A stretch of DNA of 9,392 bases from Nitriliruptoraceae bacterium (GCA_003554005.1 PWEU01000091.1:1-9392); one strand, 5' to 3'; shown: positions 1 through 7,812, counted from the first letter of the stretch. The notes: generated from the letters alone by a model not told the origin. Made by a program: numbers and translations.

Positions 1-1
1 C

Positions 2-55
2 GCGTTCGACCTGCTCGACGACTTCCCGTTCTGGTTCGACATCGTGACGCCGTAG
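2..55 (+). CDS. C-terminal end of an upstream gene, function unknown
   Basis: The window opens inside a plus-strand reading frame that runs 17 codons to a TAG stop. The visible tail is rich in Asp and aromatic residues (it reads FDLLDDFPFWFDIVTP). It is too short to assign to a family. It could be a chance open frame, but its codons end in G or C as in the real genes here. The next gene starts 61 bp later on the same strand with its own strong ribosome binding site, so the two could be co-transcribed. Confidence 0.45.
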   Translation, partial: AFDLLDDFPFWFDIVTP

Positions 56-101
56 CCGATCTGGCAGCGGCCGCCGAGGACGACCACGGACCAGGGCACC
101 C

Positions 102-110
102 GAGGAGGAG
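102..110 (+). promoter_or_regulatory. Ribosome binding site of the LOR gene
   Basis: The purine run GAGGAGGAG ends six bases before the ATG at 117. It is one of the strongest Shine-Dalgarno matches in the window and supports that start even though it gives a long N-terminal extension before the conserved domain. Confidence 0.7.
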
Positions 111-116
111 CACCCG

Positions 117-716
117 ATGGCACGAAGGGCAGCGAGGTTGGGACGGGCGGGTGGGGTCGTAGCCGCCGCCGCGGTGGCACGGTCCGCTGCAGCGCCGAGG
201 ACCGCACCCGGAGCAGACGGCGCTGGCTCGAGGCGCTACCAGCTGCGGCAACGGCTGGTCTCGATCGGCGACGACTTCCGCATCACCGACCAGGACGGCA
301 ACCTCGCCTACCTCGTCGACGGCAAGGCCCTGCGTGTGCGGTCGACGCTGCTGTTCCTCGACCCGGGTGGCCGACAGCTCTATCGGATCCAGGCCAAGGT
401 CATGCGGGTCCGTGACACGATGGCCATCGAGCGGCCCGACGGAGGCGTCGCCGCGCGGGTGCACAACGCCCTGCTGACCCCGCTCCGGGACCGCTGGACC
501 ATCGAGATCCCGGGTGGTGACGCACTGCAGGCCACCGGGAACATCCTCGACCACGAGTACCGCATCCGTCGCGGCAACACGACCGTGGCGACCGTGTCAC
601 GGCGCTGGTTCCGGGTCCGTGACACCTACGGCGTCGAGGTCGGTACGGCCGAGGACGCTGCCCTGCTGCTCAGCGTCGTGGTCGTGATCGACATGATGGC
701 GCACCCTGGCCGGTGA
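117..716 (+). CDS. LURP-one-related (LOR/scramblase-fold) protein
   Basis: The 199-residue protein belongs to the LURP-one-related family, which shares the Tubby/phospholipid-scramblase beta-barrel fold. The molecular role of bacterial members is not established. The domain begins near residue 41 (YQLRQRLVSIGDDFRI) and runs to about 195. It shows the family's recurring strand motif three times: LRVRST at 72-77, MRVRDT at 96-101 and FRVRDT at 165-170. The conserved TPLRDRW (121-127), DHEYRI (145-150) and a C-terminal hydrophobic helix around 181-193 (ALLLSVVVVIDMM) are also present. Residues 1-40 are an Ala/Arg/Gly-rich extension, VVAAAAVA at 14-21, without the hydrophobic length of a convincing signal peptide or anchor. 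The start is fixed by GAGGAGGAG six bases upstream; no later in-frame ATG precedes the domain. Family assignment is strong; function is unknown. Confidence 0.88.
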   Translation: MARRAARLGRAGGVVAAAAVARSAAAPRTAPGADGAGSRRYQLRQRLVSIGDDFRITDQDGNLAYLVDGKALRVRSTLLFLDPGGRQLYRIQAKVMRVRDTMAIERPDGGVAARVHNALLTPLRDRWTIEIPGGDALQATGNILDHEYRIRRGNTTVATVSRRWFRVRDTYGVEVGTAEDAALLLSVVVVIDMMAHPGR

Positions 717-736
717 CACGGGGTGCGATCATGCGT

Positions 737-761
737 GACATCGCTCCTTCGGAGGGATGTC
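737..761 (+). terminator. Stem-loop between the LOR gene and the ATPase gene (possible terminator)
   Basis: This 25-base inverted repeat starts 20 bases past the LOR stop codon. GACATC pairs with GATGTC, then after one G-G mismatch CTCC pairs with GGAG around a TTC loop, giving ten base pairs. No T-tract follows, so it is not a classical intrinsic terminator, but T-less hairpins are commonly proposed at gene ends in high-GC actinobacteria. It could equally be an attenuator or a 5' UTR element of the ATPase gene. The ATG at 757 lies inside it, which argues against that codon being a translation start. Confidence 0.45.
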
Positions 762-840
762 GTCCGCCAGCTCGTGCTCGTCACCGTTGTGGCAGGATGC
801 CAGCGGCCGAACCGGCCGGACACCAGCAACAGGAGCGGTC

Positions 841-2241
841 ATGGGTGGCCCAGGCGTCACAGCGGTCGCGTGGTCCATCGACGGCACGACGTTCAGCTAC
901 CGGAGTCCACTCGGTAGCGGCGTACCACTGGGCGGGTACGTCGTGGTCACAGCACCACAGGGCGCCCTGCTCGGTCAGGTGCTCTCGCAGCGAAGCCTCG
1001 AGGAGGCCGGCCGCCGCTTGGTCACCGGCCCCGGACGGTTGCTGGATGCGCCGCCGGGCCTGATCGCGTTCGAGGAGGTCGCGCTCTCCGCGGCACCCGA
1101 CCGGCTGGTGGCGGAACGGTTGGGTCGGCGGGGAGCCACCCTGGAACTGGGCACGCTGCGTGGCGCGCCGGAGGTCACGGCTCGGTTGGAGGCGAAGGGC
1201 TTCAACCGGCACACGTTCCTGTGCGGACAGTCGGGGGCGGGGAAGACCTACAGCCTCGGCCGGCTCCTCGAGGAACTGGTGCTGCGAACCCGTCTGCCAC
1301 TGCTGGTGCTCGACCCGAACGGCGACCACGTCCACCTCGGGCAGACCCGCACGGGTGTCGATCAGGCCGTGGCAGCGGCCTACGCCGAGGCGGCACGCGG
1401 CGTACAGGTGCTGGGAGCGGAGCCGCGGGATGGGGTGGCACCGTTGCGGATCCGGCTGAAGGAGCTCGGGGCCGCGGCTGTCGCCGCCCTGCTGCAGCTG
1501 GACCCGATCGCCGACCGCGAGGAGTACAACGCGCTGCTCCACGCCTTGCGCAGCGCGCCGGCGGCGGGCTTCGAGTCCGTGGAGGCCGCGACGGAGGCGT
1601 TCAGGATCAGCGGCGACGAGGTACTGGAGCAGATCCGGATGCGGATGGAGAACCTCGGTGTGGACCCGATGGCGGCCTGGGCCAAGCGCTCGGCACGGTC
1701 GGTTGCCGAGGTGTGGGAACAGGACCGACCGCGCGCCGTGATCGCGGACACCTCGGGGTTCGAGGAGCGACGGGAGCGCATCGCGGTCTCGGTGGCCGTA
1801 CTGGAGCACCTGTGGGCGAACCGCCAGCAGCGCCGCCCGCTGCTGCTGGTGGTCGACGAAGCCCACGACGTCTGTCCGGCCGAGCCGGCGGACCCCCTGC
1901 AGCGGCTCGCCGTCGACCAGTTCACCCGCATCGCCGGGGAGGGGCGCAAGTACGGGATCCACCTGCTGCTCGCATCCCAGCGACCGGACAAGCTGCCCGA
2001 GAACGTGCTCTCGCAGTGCGACAACCTGCTGCTGATGCGGGTCAACTCGGCCGGAGACCGTGCGGCGCTGGCCTCGATGTTCGGGTTCGTGCCGCCGGAG
2101 CTGGTCGAGCTCTCCGGGACGTTCGGGCTCGGGGAGAGCCTGCTCGCCGGGCGGGTGTCTCCCGATCCACAGCTGGCGCGCACGGGTGCACGACTGACCC
2201 CGGAGGGTGGGGCGGACATCCCCACCGACTGGGCCACCTGA
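841..2241 (+). CDS. HerA/FtsK-like P-loop ATPase (DUF87-type ATP-binding protein)
   Basis: The 466-residue protein is a RecA-fold ATPase of the HerA/FtsK superfamily, whose characterised members form hexameric DNA-translocating rings. The first ~110 residues are beta-rich, like the HAS barrel that precedes the motor in HerA proteins. Walker A is GQSGAGKT at 129-136. An LDPNGDHV element follows about 30 residues later, where HerA proteins have a DP.G.. motif. Walker B is LLLVVDEAH ending at 342, with Glu340 as the likely catalytic base. The SQRP sensor motif is at 379-382, followed by LSQCDNLLLMR, all in the expected order. ATG 841 is chosen because AGGAG (831-835) ends five bases before it; the frame is open back to an ATG at 757, but that stretch is Ser/Ala-rich, lies over a stem-loop and has no similar site. 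Neither a NurA nuclease nor a Sir2 or nuclease partner is adjacent. Fold is confident; the substrate and the role (repair, transfer or defence) are not determinable here. Confidence 0.87.
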   Translation: MGGPGVTAVAWSIDGTTFSYRSPLGSGVPLGGYVVVTAPQGALLGQVLSQRSLEEAGRRLVTGPGRLLDAPPGLIAFEEVALSAAPDRLVAERLGRRGATLELGTLRGAPEVTARLEAKGFNRHTFLCGQSGAGKTYSLGRLLEELVLRTRLPLLVLDPNGDHVHLGQTRTGVDQAVAAAYAEAARGVQVLGAEPRDGVAPLRIRLKELGAAAVAALLQLDPIADREEYNALLHALRSAPAAGFESVEAATEAFRISGDEVLEQIRMRMENLGVDPMAAWAKRSARSVAEVWEQDRPRAVIADTSGFEERRERIAVSVAVLEHLWANRQQRRPLLLVVDEAHDVCPAEPADPLQRLAVDQFTRIAGEGRKYGIHLLLASQRPDKLPENVLSQCDNLLLMRVNSAGDRAALASMFGFVPPELVELSGTFGLGESLLAGRVSPDPQLARTGARLTPEGGADIPTDWAT

Positions 2242-2263
2242 GCGACCGTCCGGGACGCAGCCG

Positions 2264-4903
2264 CTACAGCAGACCACGGCCCCTGGCTGCCTCCACGGCG
2301 GCCCGACGCCCAGCCACGTCCAGCTTGCGGTAGATCGCCTTGAGGTGCGACTTCACGGTGTTCACCGAGACCGAGCGGGCCTCGGCGATCTCCCGGAGCG
2401 TCAGCAGCGACGGGAGGTCGCGCAGGATCTCCAGCTCGGCCGGTGTGAGCCGCAGGAGGGGGTCGACCTCGGTCGTCGATGGTGACCTCGAGTCCGACCG
2501 CTCGAGGATCTGATCGACGAACCCCTCGCTCCGGCCGAAACGGCCCTTCCCGCTGATCAGCAGGTCGGTGAGCCACTGGGACTCCAGGAAGGGCTGGAGC
2601 AGCTCCACCGGCTCGGCGAGCTCCAGTGCGGTGTGCAACCGGTCCCGCGCCAGCGTCGGGTTGCCGGCACGCAGCTCGATCCCGGCCGCGAGCAACCACG
2701 CCCGGACCTCGGTCGTGAGCAGGTGGCAGGTGGCCGTGCCGTCCAGCACCGGGGCGAGTTCCCGTCGGGCCGCTGCTGGCTGACCGGCGTCCACCTGCAG
2801 GATCGCTCGCAGCAGCGCCGGCTCACCCGGGTCCGGCGCCCGACGGATCGCCACCTCCACCAGCGCCCGGGCCCAGCGCCGTTCTCCGAGGTCGAGGAAG
2901 ACCTGGAGCAGGACCGGAGCGGCGTACCCGAGGAGCGCCGGGGACACGTCCGCGTTCGCGAGCTGCTCGTAGAGCCGGAGGTAGCGCTGGAGGAGCTCGA
3001 AGGCGTCGTCGCGGTCGGCGAAGAGGTAGAGCTCCAGGCTCCTCGCCGCCAGCTCGACGTCGGGCTCGTTGTGCCGTGCCAGCGAGGCGAGCGAACGGGC
3101 TGCGGCCAGCTCCGCGGTCTCGCGATCGCCGCGGAGGGAGGCCGTCCAGCCGACCAGCATGTGGGCGTGCGCGACGGACGGGGAACGCCCCCAACCGCGA
3201 CGTTCGGCCAGGGTCACCGCCTCGGCCGCATGGCGTCGGCTGGCTGACAGATCACCCATGCTCGCCAACGTCCCGGCGAGGAAGGACAGACCGGAGATCA
3301 GCAGGGCATCGCGCCCGCTGGCTCGGGCCAGCGCGATCGCCCGCTGTAGGTCCGACACCGAACCCTCGTAGGCACCGACGAACAGGCGCGCGACGCCGCG
3401 CTGCAGCAACGCGTACAGGTCGAGATCGACCTCTCCGGTCGCGCCGGCCGGAGAGGACTCCAGCCGCGCGAGGGCGACCCCGACGTCGAGGTCGAGCCGA
3501 GCGCGGGCCATGCCGACCGCCGCGGCGAGGGCGGCCAGCGTCCGGTCCGCGCCTGCCACGATCGCATCGAGGTCCAGTGGCGCCAACCAGTGATCGGCCT
3601 CCTCCACCTCGTCCAGTTCCAGTGCAGCGGCGGTCAGGAGGAGCGCGACCCACGGTTCACGACGATCGGGCTCCGGAAGCTCGGTCAGGATGGCTCGGAG
3701 CCGCCGAGACCGGCCGCCGAGGACCGCGGCGAGCCCGTGCGAGCGTCCCAGTTCGGCCACTTGGCCGACGTCCCCAGCCGCGGCCAGATGCTCCATCGCG
3801 TGGATGAGATCACCCTCCTGCTCGAACCACCGTGCCGCGGTGTGCTGCAACTCGCGCTCCAAGCGGGGCTCCCCCCGACGCAGCTCCGCGAGCAGGAAGG
3901 GGCGCAGCAGTTCGTGGTAGCGGTAGACCGAACGTCCCCGACCGAGACGGCGGGTGAAGGCGTTGTGTTGCTCGAGCTCGTCGAGCACATGCGCGGCGTC
4001 CGTACGGTCGCTGAGGCGCTGAGCCAATCCGACGCTCACATCCGCGCAGATGCTGGTCCGCAGCATGAACCGACGGGTCGCTTCCGGCAGCCCTTCCAGG
4101 ACCTCGGTGAGGAGGTACTCGGCGACAGCGTGATCGTCCCCGTCGAACCGGGCGACGAACGCTCCCGCCTCCTCGCCGCCGGCGACGGCCATGCAGGCGA
4201 TCTGCACTCCGGCTGCCCACCCGTCGGTCCGCGCGTGCAGCACCCGGAGGTCGGCGTCACCGAGGCCGACCTCGTGCCGCCCCACGAGCTGCGCTGTCTC
4301 CTCCATGGTGAAGGCCAGATCCGAGGCTCGGATCTCCTTCAGGTGTCCACGGACCCGCAGCCGTGGCAACCCGACGGCCGGCTCGGACCGGCCCGACAGC
4401 ACCAGGTGGAGGTTCGAGGGTGATCGCCGCTGCAGGAGCTCGAGCGATGCGACCGCCGCAGGGTGCTCCAGGACGTGGACGTCGTCGAGCACCAGCCACA
4501 GCGGCTCTGGTGCCTCGGCCACCCCCCGCATCAGCTCATCGACGAAGCCGGGATCGACCTCGTCGGCTGGCGCGAGTAGCTCGTGCAGGGGCGACTCAGG
4601 AGGGAACCGACCGGTCGCGATCAGGGCGTCGAGGATCCCTGACCACAGTCGTCCGGGGTCGTTGTCGTGGCGATCGAGGCTCAGCCAGGCGACCGCGCCG
4701 GCCCGCGACGCTGCCACCCACCCGGACAGCAGCGAGGTCTTCCCGTAGCCGGCCGGGGCAGCCACCAGCGTGATCGGTGCCGGATCGAACCGCAGGATGT
4801 CGAGTAGGCGATCGCGGCGGAGGTCGAGGGGCGAGGCGTCGGGCGGATGGAACCGCCGGGTCACGGCACCACCATGGGCCGGCTGCTCGAGCCCAACCGC
4901 CAA
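2264..4903 (-). CDS. LAL/MalT-type LuxR-family transcriptional regulator
   Basis: The 879-residue protein is a large ATP-binding LuxR regulator, a MalT-like STAND protein thought to switch between ADP- and ATP-bound states on sensing a ligand and then activate promoters. From the N-terminus: RFHPP leader (17-21), Walker A APAGYGKT (49-56), the WLSLDRHDNDP segment (73-83), Walker B LVLDDVH (137-143), a winged-helix region ending in the family signature YRYHELLRPFL, a long Ala/Leu/Arg-rich TPR-like helical region, and a GerE-type HTH over about 816-879 (LTPAELEILRDL, then TLREIAEARSVSVNTVKSHL). The frame is open to an ATG at 5146, but those 81 extra codons give Arg/Cys/Pro-rich, domain-free sequence. 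The TTG at 4903 has AGGAG seven bases upstream; a GTG at 4864 (866 residues) is the main alternative. It is divergent from the SulP gene, an obvious candidate target, and ends 22 bp from the convergent ATPase gene. The ligand is unknown. Confidence 0.88.
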   Translation of the reverse strand: MAVGLEQPAHGGAVTRRFHPPDASPLDLRRDRLLDILRFDPAPITLVAAPAGYGKTSLLSGWVAASRAGAVAWLSLDRHDNDPGRLWSGILDALIATGRFPPESPLHELLAPADEVDPGFVDELMRGVAEAPEPLWLVLDDVHVLEHPAAVASLELLQRRSPSNLHLVLSGRSEPAVGLPRLRVRGHLKEIRASDLAFTMEETAQLVGRHEVGLGDADLRVLHARTDGWAAGVQIACMAVAGGEEAGAFVARFDGDDHAVAEYLLTEVLEGLPEATRRFMLRTSICADVSVGLAQRLSDRTDAAHVLDELEQHNAFTRRLGRGRSVYRYHELLRPFLLAELRRGEPRLERELQHTAARWFEQEGDLIHAMEHLAAAGDVGQVAELGRSHGLAAVLGGRSRRLRAILTELPEPDRREPWVALLLTAAALELDEVEEADHWLAPLDLDAIVAGADRTLAALAAAVGMARARLDLDVGVALARLESSPAGATGEVDLDLYALLQRGVARLFVGAYEGSVSDLQRAIALARASGRDALLISGLSFLAGTLASMGDLSASRRHAAEAVTLAERRGWGRSPSVAHAHMLVGWTASLRGDRETAELAAARSLASLARHNEPDVELAARSLELYLFADRDDAFELLQRYLRLYEQLANADVSPALLGYAAPVLLQVFLDLGERRWARALVEVAIRRAPDPGEPALLRAILQVDAGQPAAARRELAPVLDGTATCHLLTTEVRAWLLAAGIELRAGNPTLARDRLHTALELAEPVELLQPFLESQWLTDLLISGKGRFGRSEGFVDQILERSDSRSPSTTEVDPLLRLTPAELEILRDLPSLLTLREIAEARSVSVNTVKSHLKAIYRKLDVAGRRAAVEAARGRGLL

Positions 4904-4910
4904 CGCAGTG

Positions 4911-4915
4911 CTCCT
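4911..4915 (-). promoter_or_regulatory. Ribosome binding site that decides a TTG start for the LAL regulator
   Basis: Read on the minus strand this is AGGAG, seven bases before TTG (4903-4901). It is the best-placed Shine-Dalgarno sequence upstream of the conserved N-terminal RFHPP and Walker A region. The rival GTG at 4864-4862 has only a weak GGTGG upstream. Confidence 0.5.
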
Positions 4916-5033
4916 GGTCGTCGCACGCTCAGCCGTGCCATCGGCGCGCGTCCGCGCCGTTGAGGCCGCGGAGGTCTCGACGACGGTCGGCTGCCCCGTG
5001 CCGCCCGGACTCCCGACGGGCAGATGCGCCCGC

Positions 5034-5055
5034 AGTCTACATGGGTCACATGACC
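5034..5055 (-). promoter_or_regulatory. Possible promoter -10 and operator for the LAL regulator
   Basis: On the minus strand TAGACT (5039-5034) fits the TAnnnT pattern of a -10 hexamer, about 130 bases ahead of the TTG start. Immediately upstream lies the inverted repeat GGTCA-CA-TGACC at 5044-5055, where a regulator could contact the -35/-10 spacer. No convincing -35 hexamer is seen, as is often the case in high-GC actinobacteria. This may be where the LAL protein or another factor acts on the divergent pair. Confidence 0.3.
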
Positions 5056-5222
5056 GCCTGCCTCTCGAGACCTGAGACGACCGCGCGGCATCACCCCATC
5101 GAGGTGGTGCCATCGGATGCGGCGTCGACCAGCCTGCCCTGGCCACACCCCCAGGGCTGCGGGCGATCGGATAGGCCGGCTAGGTGCCGGGTGATCGAGG
5201 ATGCGACCGTGCAGGACGACCC

Positions 5223-6899
5223 GTGACCGCACCAGGTGGTCCGCGCCGGCTCCCGTCCGTTCCACCCGTTGGTGGTGCGCTGCTGCTCGACGCCGAGGGC
5301 CGCTCGGTCAACGAGGTCCTGGCCGGGGTGACCCTGGTCGCCCTGTCCCTGCCGATCAACATCGGGTACGCCAGCGTGATCGGCCTCCCGCCGACCGCCG
5401 GGGTCTACGCCTCCGTGGTGCCGCTCCTCGTGTTCGCCCTGACCACCGGATCGCGGCGGCTCGTGCTGAGCCCCGACGCGACGGTCGCTGCGCTCCTGGC
5501 AGCCGCGCTGGTGCCCGTCGTTGCGATGGGTGTGGAGCCGACCGTCGCTGCGATGGGTGCGGCGCTCCTGACGGGCCTCTTCCTGCTCGTGGCCTGGCTC
5601 CTGCGGCTCGGTGGTCTGGTCCGGTACCTGTCGCACGCCGTGCTGGTCGGGTTCATCGCCGGTCTCGGGGTGGAGATCCTCACCTCCCAGATCCGCAGGA
5701 TCCTGGCGGTCGACGTCGACGCCGAGGGCTGGGTGCGGGAGGTGCTCGGACTGGTCGCGGCGCTACCGGAGGCGTCGCCGGCCAGCATCGCCGTCGGCGT
5801 CAGCACCATCGTGATCGTCCGAGCGCTGCGGCGGGTCGCGCCTCGCGCGCCGGGGTCCCTGATCGCCCTGCTCGTCGTCGGCGGAGCGGTCGCCTGGCTG
5901 CGTCCCGACGGCGTGGCCGTCCTCGGGCCTGTGCCCGCGGGCCTGCCCGCGCCGAGCGTCCCGCCCCTGCCATTGGACGCGTGGTTGGCACTGCTGCCGG
6001 TCTCACTCGCCATCGCCGCGCTGTCGATCGCGGAGGGCGTCGTCATCTCGCAGAGCGAGGGCCGGCGGCACGGAGAGGAGATCGTCCCCAACGACGAGGT
6101 GTTCGCCTACGGACTGAGCAACGTCGCCGCCGCCCTGTTCGGCGGCATGCCGGTGGGCGCCAGCGCGTCGCGGACGGCGGCGATGGCCGCGGCGGGGGCA
6201 CGCACCCAGGTCCCCTCGCTGGTCGCCGCCGCCCTCGCCGGGGTCGTCGCGATCGCCTTCACCGGGCTCATCGCCGCCATCCCCCTGGCGGCACTGGGCG
6301 GCCTCGTGGCGAACGCGGTGGTCAGGATCATCGACGTGCCCACGTTCCGGCACCTCGCTCGGGTACGTCGCGGCGACCTCGCGATCGCGCTCGGGTGCGC
6401 GTTCGCGGTGCTGCTGCTGGGGCCGCTCACCGGTCTGGTGGTCGCGGCACTGGCCTCCTCGATCGACGTGGTCCGGCGGGCCGCGTCGATGCCGTGGGCG
6501 ACGCTCGGCAGCCCGCCGGACGGACCCGGGGGGAGGTACGTGGCGAGCAGCGACCCGACGCCGGACGCCGGGATCCGGATCATGCGACCCGAAGGTCCTC
6601 TGTTCTTCGCCAACGCGGACCTCGCACGCACGATCCTGACCGCAGCGGCGTCCGAGCCGGCGATGCGTTGGCTGGTCATCGACCTCGAGGCGGTGAGCGA
6701 CATCGACCCGAGCGCCGCAGAGGCGCTCGCCGACGGCATCGCTGCAGCAGACGGCAAGGGCGTGGTGGTCGCGTTCAGCCGCGTCCGCGGGCCGATCGCC
6801 GAGCTCCTCGACACCTACGGACTCACCGAAGCGGTCGGCCCGGACCGGATCTATGCGACCAACCGCGCAGCGGCTGCGGCGTTCGACCTCCGGCACTGA
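5223..6899 (+). CDS. SulP-family inorganic anion transporter with C-terminal STAS domain
   Basis: The 558-residue inner-membrane protein belongs to the SLC26/SulP family, which moves sulfate, bicarbonate or related anions; the substrate cannot be read from the sequence. It starts with the family's first segments (SVNEVLAGVTLVALSLP, then GYASVIGLPPTAGVYASVVP and a SPDATVAALL stretch), followed by further hydrophobic helices. The conserved loop GGMPVGASASRT spans 307-318. The cytoplasmic STAS domain covers about 445-555, with IDPSAAEAL at 494-502 where anti-sigma-antagonist STAS domains carry their phosphorylatable Ser. Length is normal for the family, so the gene looks intact. GTG 5223 is preferred because AGGA lies six bases upstream; a GTG at 5184 would add 13 residues. 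The gene is divergent from the LAL regulator and ends 11 bp from the convergent BASS gene. No carbonic anhydrase or sulfate-assimilation gene is adjacent to hint at the substrate. Confidence 0.92.
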   Translation: MTAPGGPRRLPSVPPVGGALLLDAEGRSVNEVLAGVTLVALSLPINIGYASVIGLPPTAGVYASVVPLLVFALTTGSRRLVLSPDATVAALLAAALVPVVAMGVEPTVAAMGAALLTGLFLLVAWLLRLGGLVRYLSHAVLVGFIAGLGVEILTSQIRRILAVDVDAEGWVREVLGLVAALPEASPASIAVGVSTIVIVRALRRVAPRAPGSLIALLVVGGAVAWLRPDGVAVLGPVPAGLPAPSVPPLPLDAWLALLPVSLAIAALSIAEGVVISQSEGRRHGEEIVPNDEVFAYGLSNVAAALFGGMPVGASASRTAAMAAAGARTQVPSLVAAALAGVVAIAFTGLIAAIPLAALGGLVANAVVRIIDVPTFRHLARVRRGDLAIALGCAFAVLLLGPLTGLVVAALASSIDVVRRAASMPWATLGSPPDGPGGRYVASSDPTPDAGIRIMRPEGPLFFANADLARTILTAAASEPAMRWLVIDLEAVSDIDPSAAEALADGIAAADGKGVVVAFSRVRGPIAELLDTYGLTEAVGPDRIYATNRAAAAAFDLRH

Positions 6900-6910
6900 G
6901 GCCGTCCACC

Positions 6911-7795
6911 TCAGGCGCGCGCACCCTCGGAGGCCGACTCCGATCGGGTCGCTGCCAGACGCGCTGCCGCTGGGATGGCGAGGACCAACCCGACCAGCAG
7001 GATCCCGGTGAGCGCGGCCAGGATCTCCGGATCGCCGTCGAAGGCGATGGCCACGGCGGCGAAAGCGGGGCCTGCGTTGCGCAGGGGCGCGATGCCGGCG
7101 AGCGTCGTGCGGCGGATGGTCGGCCCTGTGGCCAGGAGCGCACCCGCGACCGCAGACAGCACGGTGAACGCGGCCGCTGCCAGGAGCACCCTGCTGCCGA
7201 GCAGGGACACGATCTGATCCCAGGAGCTCCCGATGCCGAGCACGAGGACCGCCGCGAAGGACAGCGACGACGCACGTTGGGCCACGGGCTCCCAGATCAT
7301 GGCGACCGTGACGGCCCAATGGCGCAACGACAGCCCGATCGTGAAGGGGACCAGCTGCAGGATCGCGACGGTGCGGACCAGGTCGGCGACCGGCAGGCTC
7401 AGCTCGCCACCGAGACCGGCCCAACCGAAGAGCACGTTGGCCGTCAGCGGGAAGGTGACCGAGCCCACCGCGGCGAGCAGGACCTGCAGCGTCGAGCCGG
7501 TGAGCACATCGCCGCGCTGGAGCATCGCGATCTTGGCACCGAAGGGCGCCCCTGGGGACGAGGCAACCAGCAGGAGTGCGACCGTCCCGGCCGTGCCCAG
7601 ACCGAACGCTGCCGCGATCCCCCAGCCCAGCAGCGGGACCACCAGCAGGTTGGCGACGAGCACGAGCAGCAGCAGCGAACCACGGCGCAGCACGGCAACG
7701 AGCTCATCGATCGGCGTCCCGAGGCCCGCGGCGAGCATCGTCGACGCGATGAAGACCACGAGCACGAGGTTGAAGGCGGCCGTCACGAACTCCAC
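6911..7795 (-). CDS. Bile acid:sodium symporter (BASS) family transporter
   Basis: The 294-residue protein is almost wholly hydrophobic, with about eight to ten predicted membrane helices, and fits the BASS family of Na+-coupled organic anion carriers. Diagnostic stretches are GLGTPIDELVAVLRR (24-38), the inter-helix motif ASSPGAPFGAKIA (78-90) in the first half and APLRNAGPAFA with Arg239-Asn240 in the second half, as expected from the inverted-repeat fold. Bacterial members transport bile-acid-like compounds, keto acids or other organic anions; the substrate here is unknown. GTG 7795 is chosen because GAGGA stands four bases upstream and the protein then begins directly with the first helix. 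The frame is open to a GTG at 7861, but those 22 extra codons encode a Cys/Arg/Asp/Pro-rich stretch and overlap a strong stem-loop. GTG 7786 is another alternative. It converges with SulP across 11 bp, leaving no room for separate terminators. Confidence 0.85.
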   Translation of the reverse strand: MEFVTAAFNLVLVVFIASTMLAAGLGTPIDELVAVLRRGSLLLLVLVANLLVVPLLGWGIAAAFGLGTAGTVALLLVASSPGAPFGAKIAMLQRGDVLTGSTLQVLLAAVGSVTFPLTANVLFGWAGLGGELSLPVADLVRTVAILQLVPFTIGLSLRHWAVTVAMIWEPVAQRASSLSFAAVLVLGIGSSWDQIVSLLGSRVLLAAAAFTVLSAVAGALLATGPTIRRTTLAGIAPLRNAGPAFAAVAIAFDGDPEILAALTGILLVGLVLAIPAAARLAATRSESASEGARA

Positions 7796-7812
7796 GCGGT
7801 CCTCGCAAGGTC

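Larger units (their letters stand above)
4904..5222. other. Divergent intergenic region between the LAL regulator and SulP gene
   Basis: This 319-bp stretch separates divergent starts and must carry promoters for both. Visible structure is the inverted repeat at 5044-5055, a perfect 8-bp palindrome TCTCGAGA at 5063-5070, and a 7-bp inverted repeat GCCCTGG (5136-5142) / CCAGGGC (5151-5157) with an 8-base loop in what would be the SulP leader. AGGA at 5213-5216 serves the GTG at 5223. No small gene with believable composition is seen; overlapping open frames here are Arg/Pro/Cys-rich and lack recognisable domains. Confidence 0.55.

Noticed and set aside
757..840. N-terminal extension of the HerA-like ATPase to ATG 757
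   Set aside because: The 28 extra codons are Ser/Ala-rich, the ATG sits inside a hairpin, and AGGAG is correctly spaced only for ATG 841.
781..2277. A 498-codon minus-strand frame opposite the HerA-like ATPase
   Set aside because: It mirrors a plus-strand gene with all ATPase motifs and reads as Arg/Gln/His-rich sequence without recognisable motifs.
3590..4423. A 277-codon plus-strand frame inside the LAL regulator
   Set aside because: It is the complement of conserved MalT-like coding sequence on the minus strand. Its protein-like look comes from complementing Leu/Glu/Arg/Ala codons.
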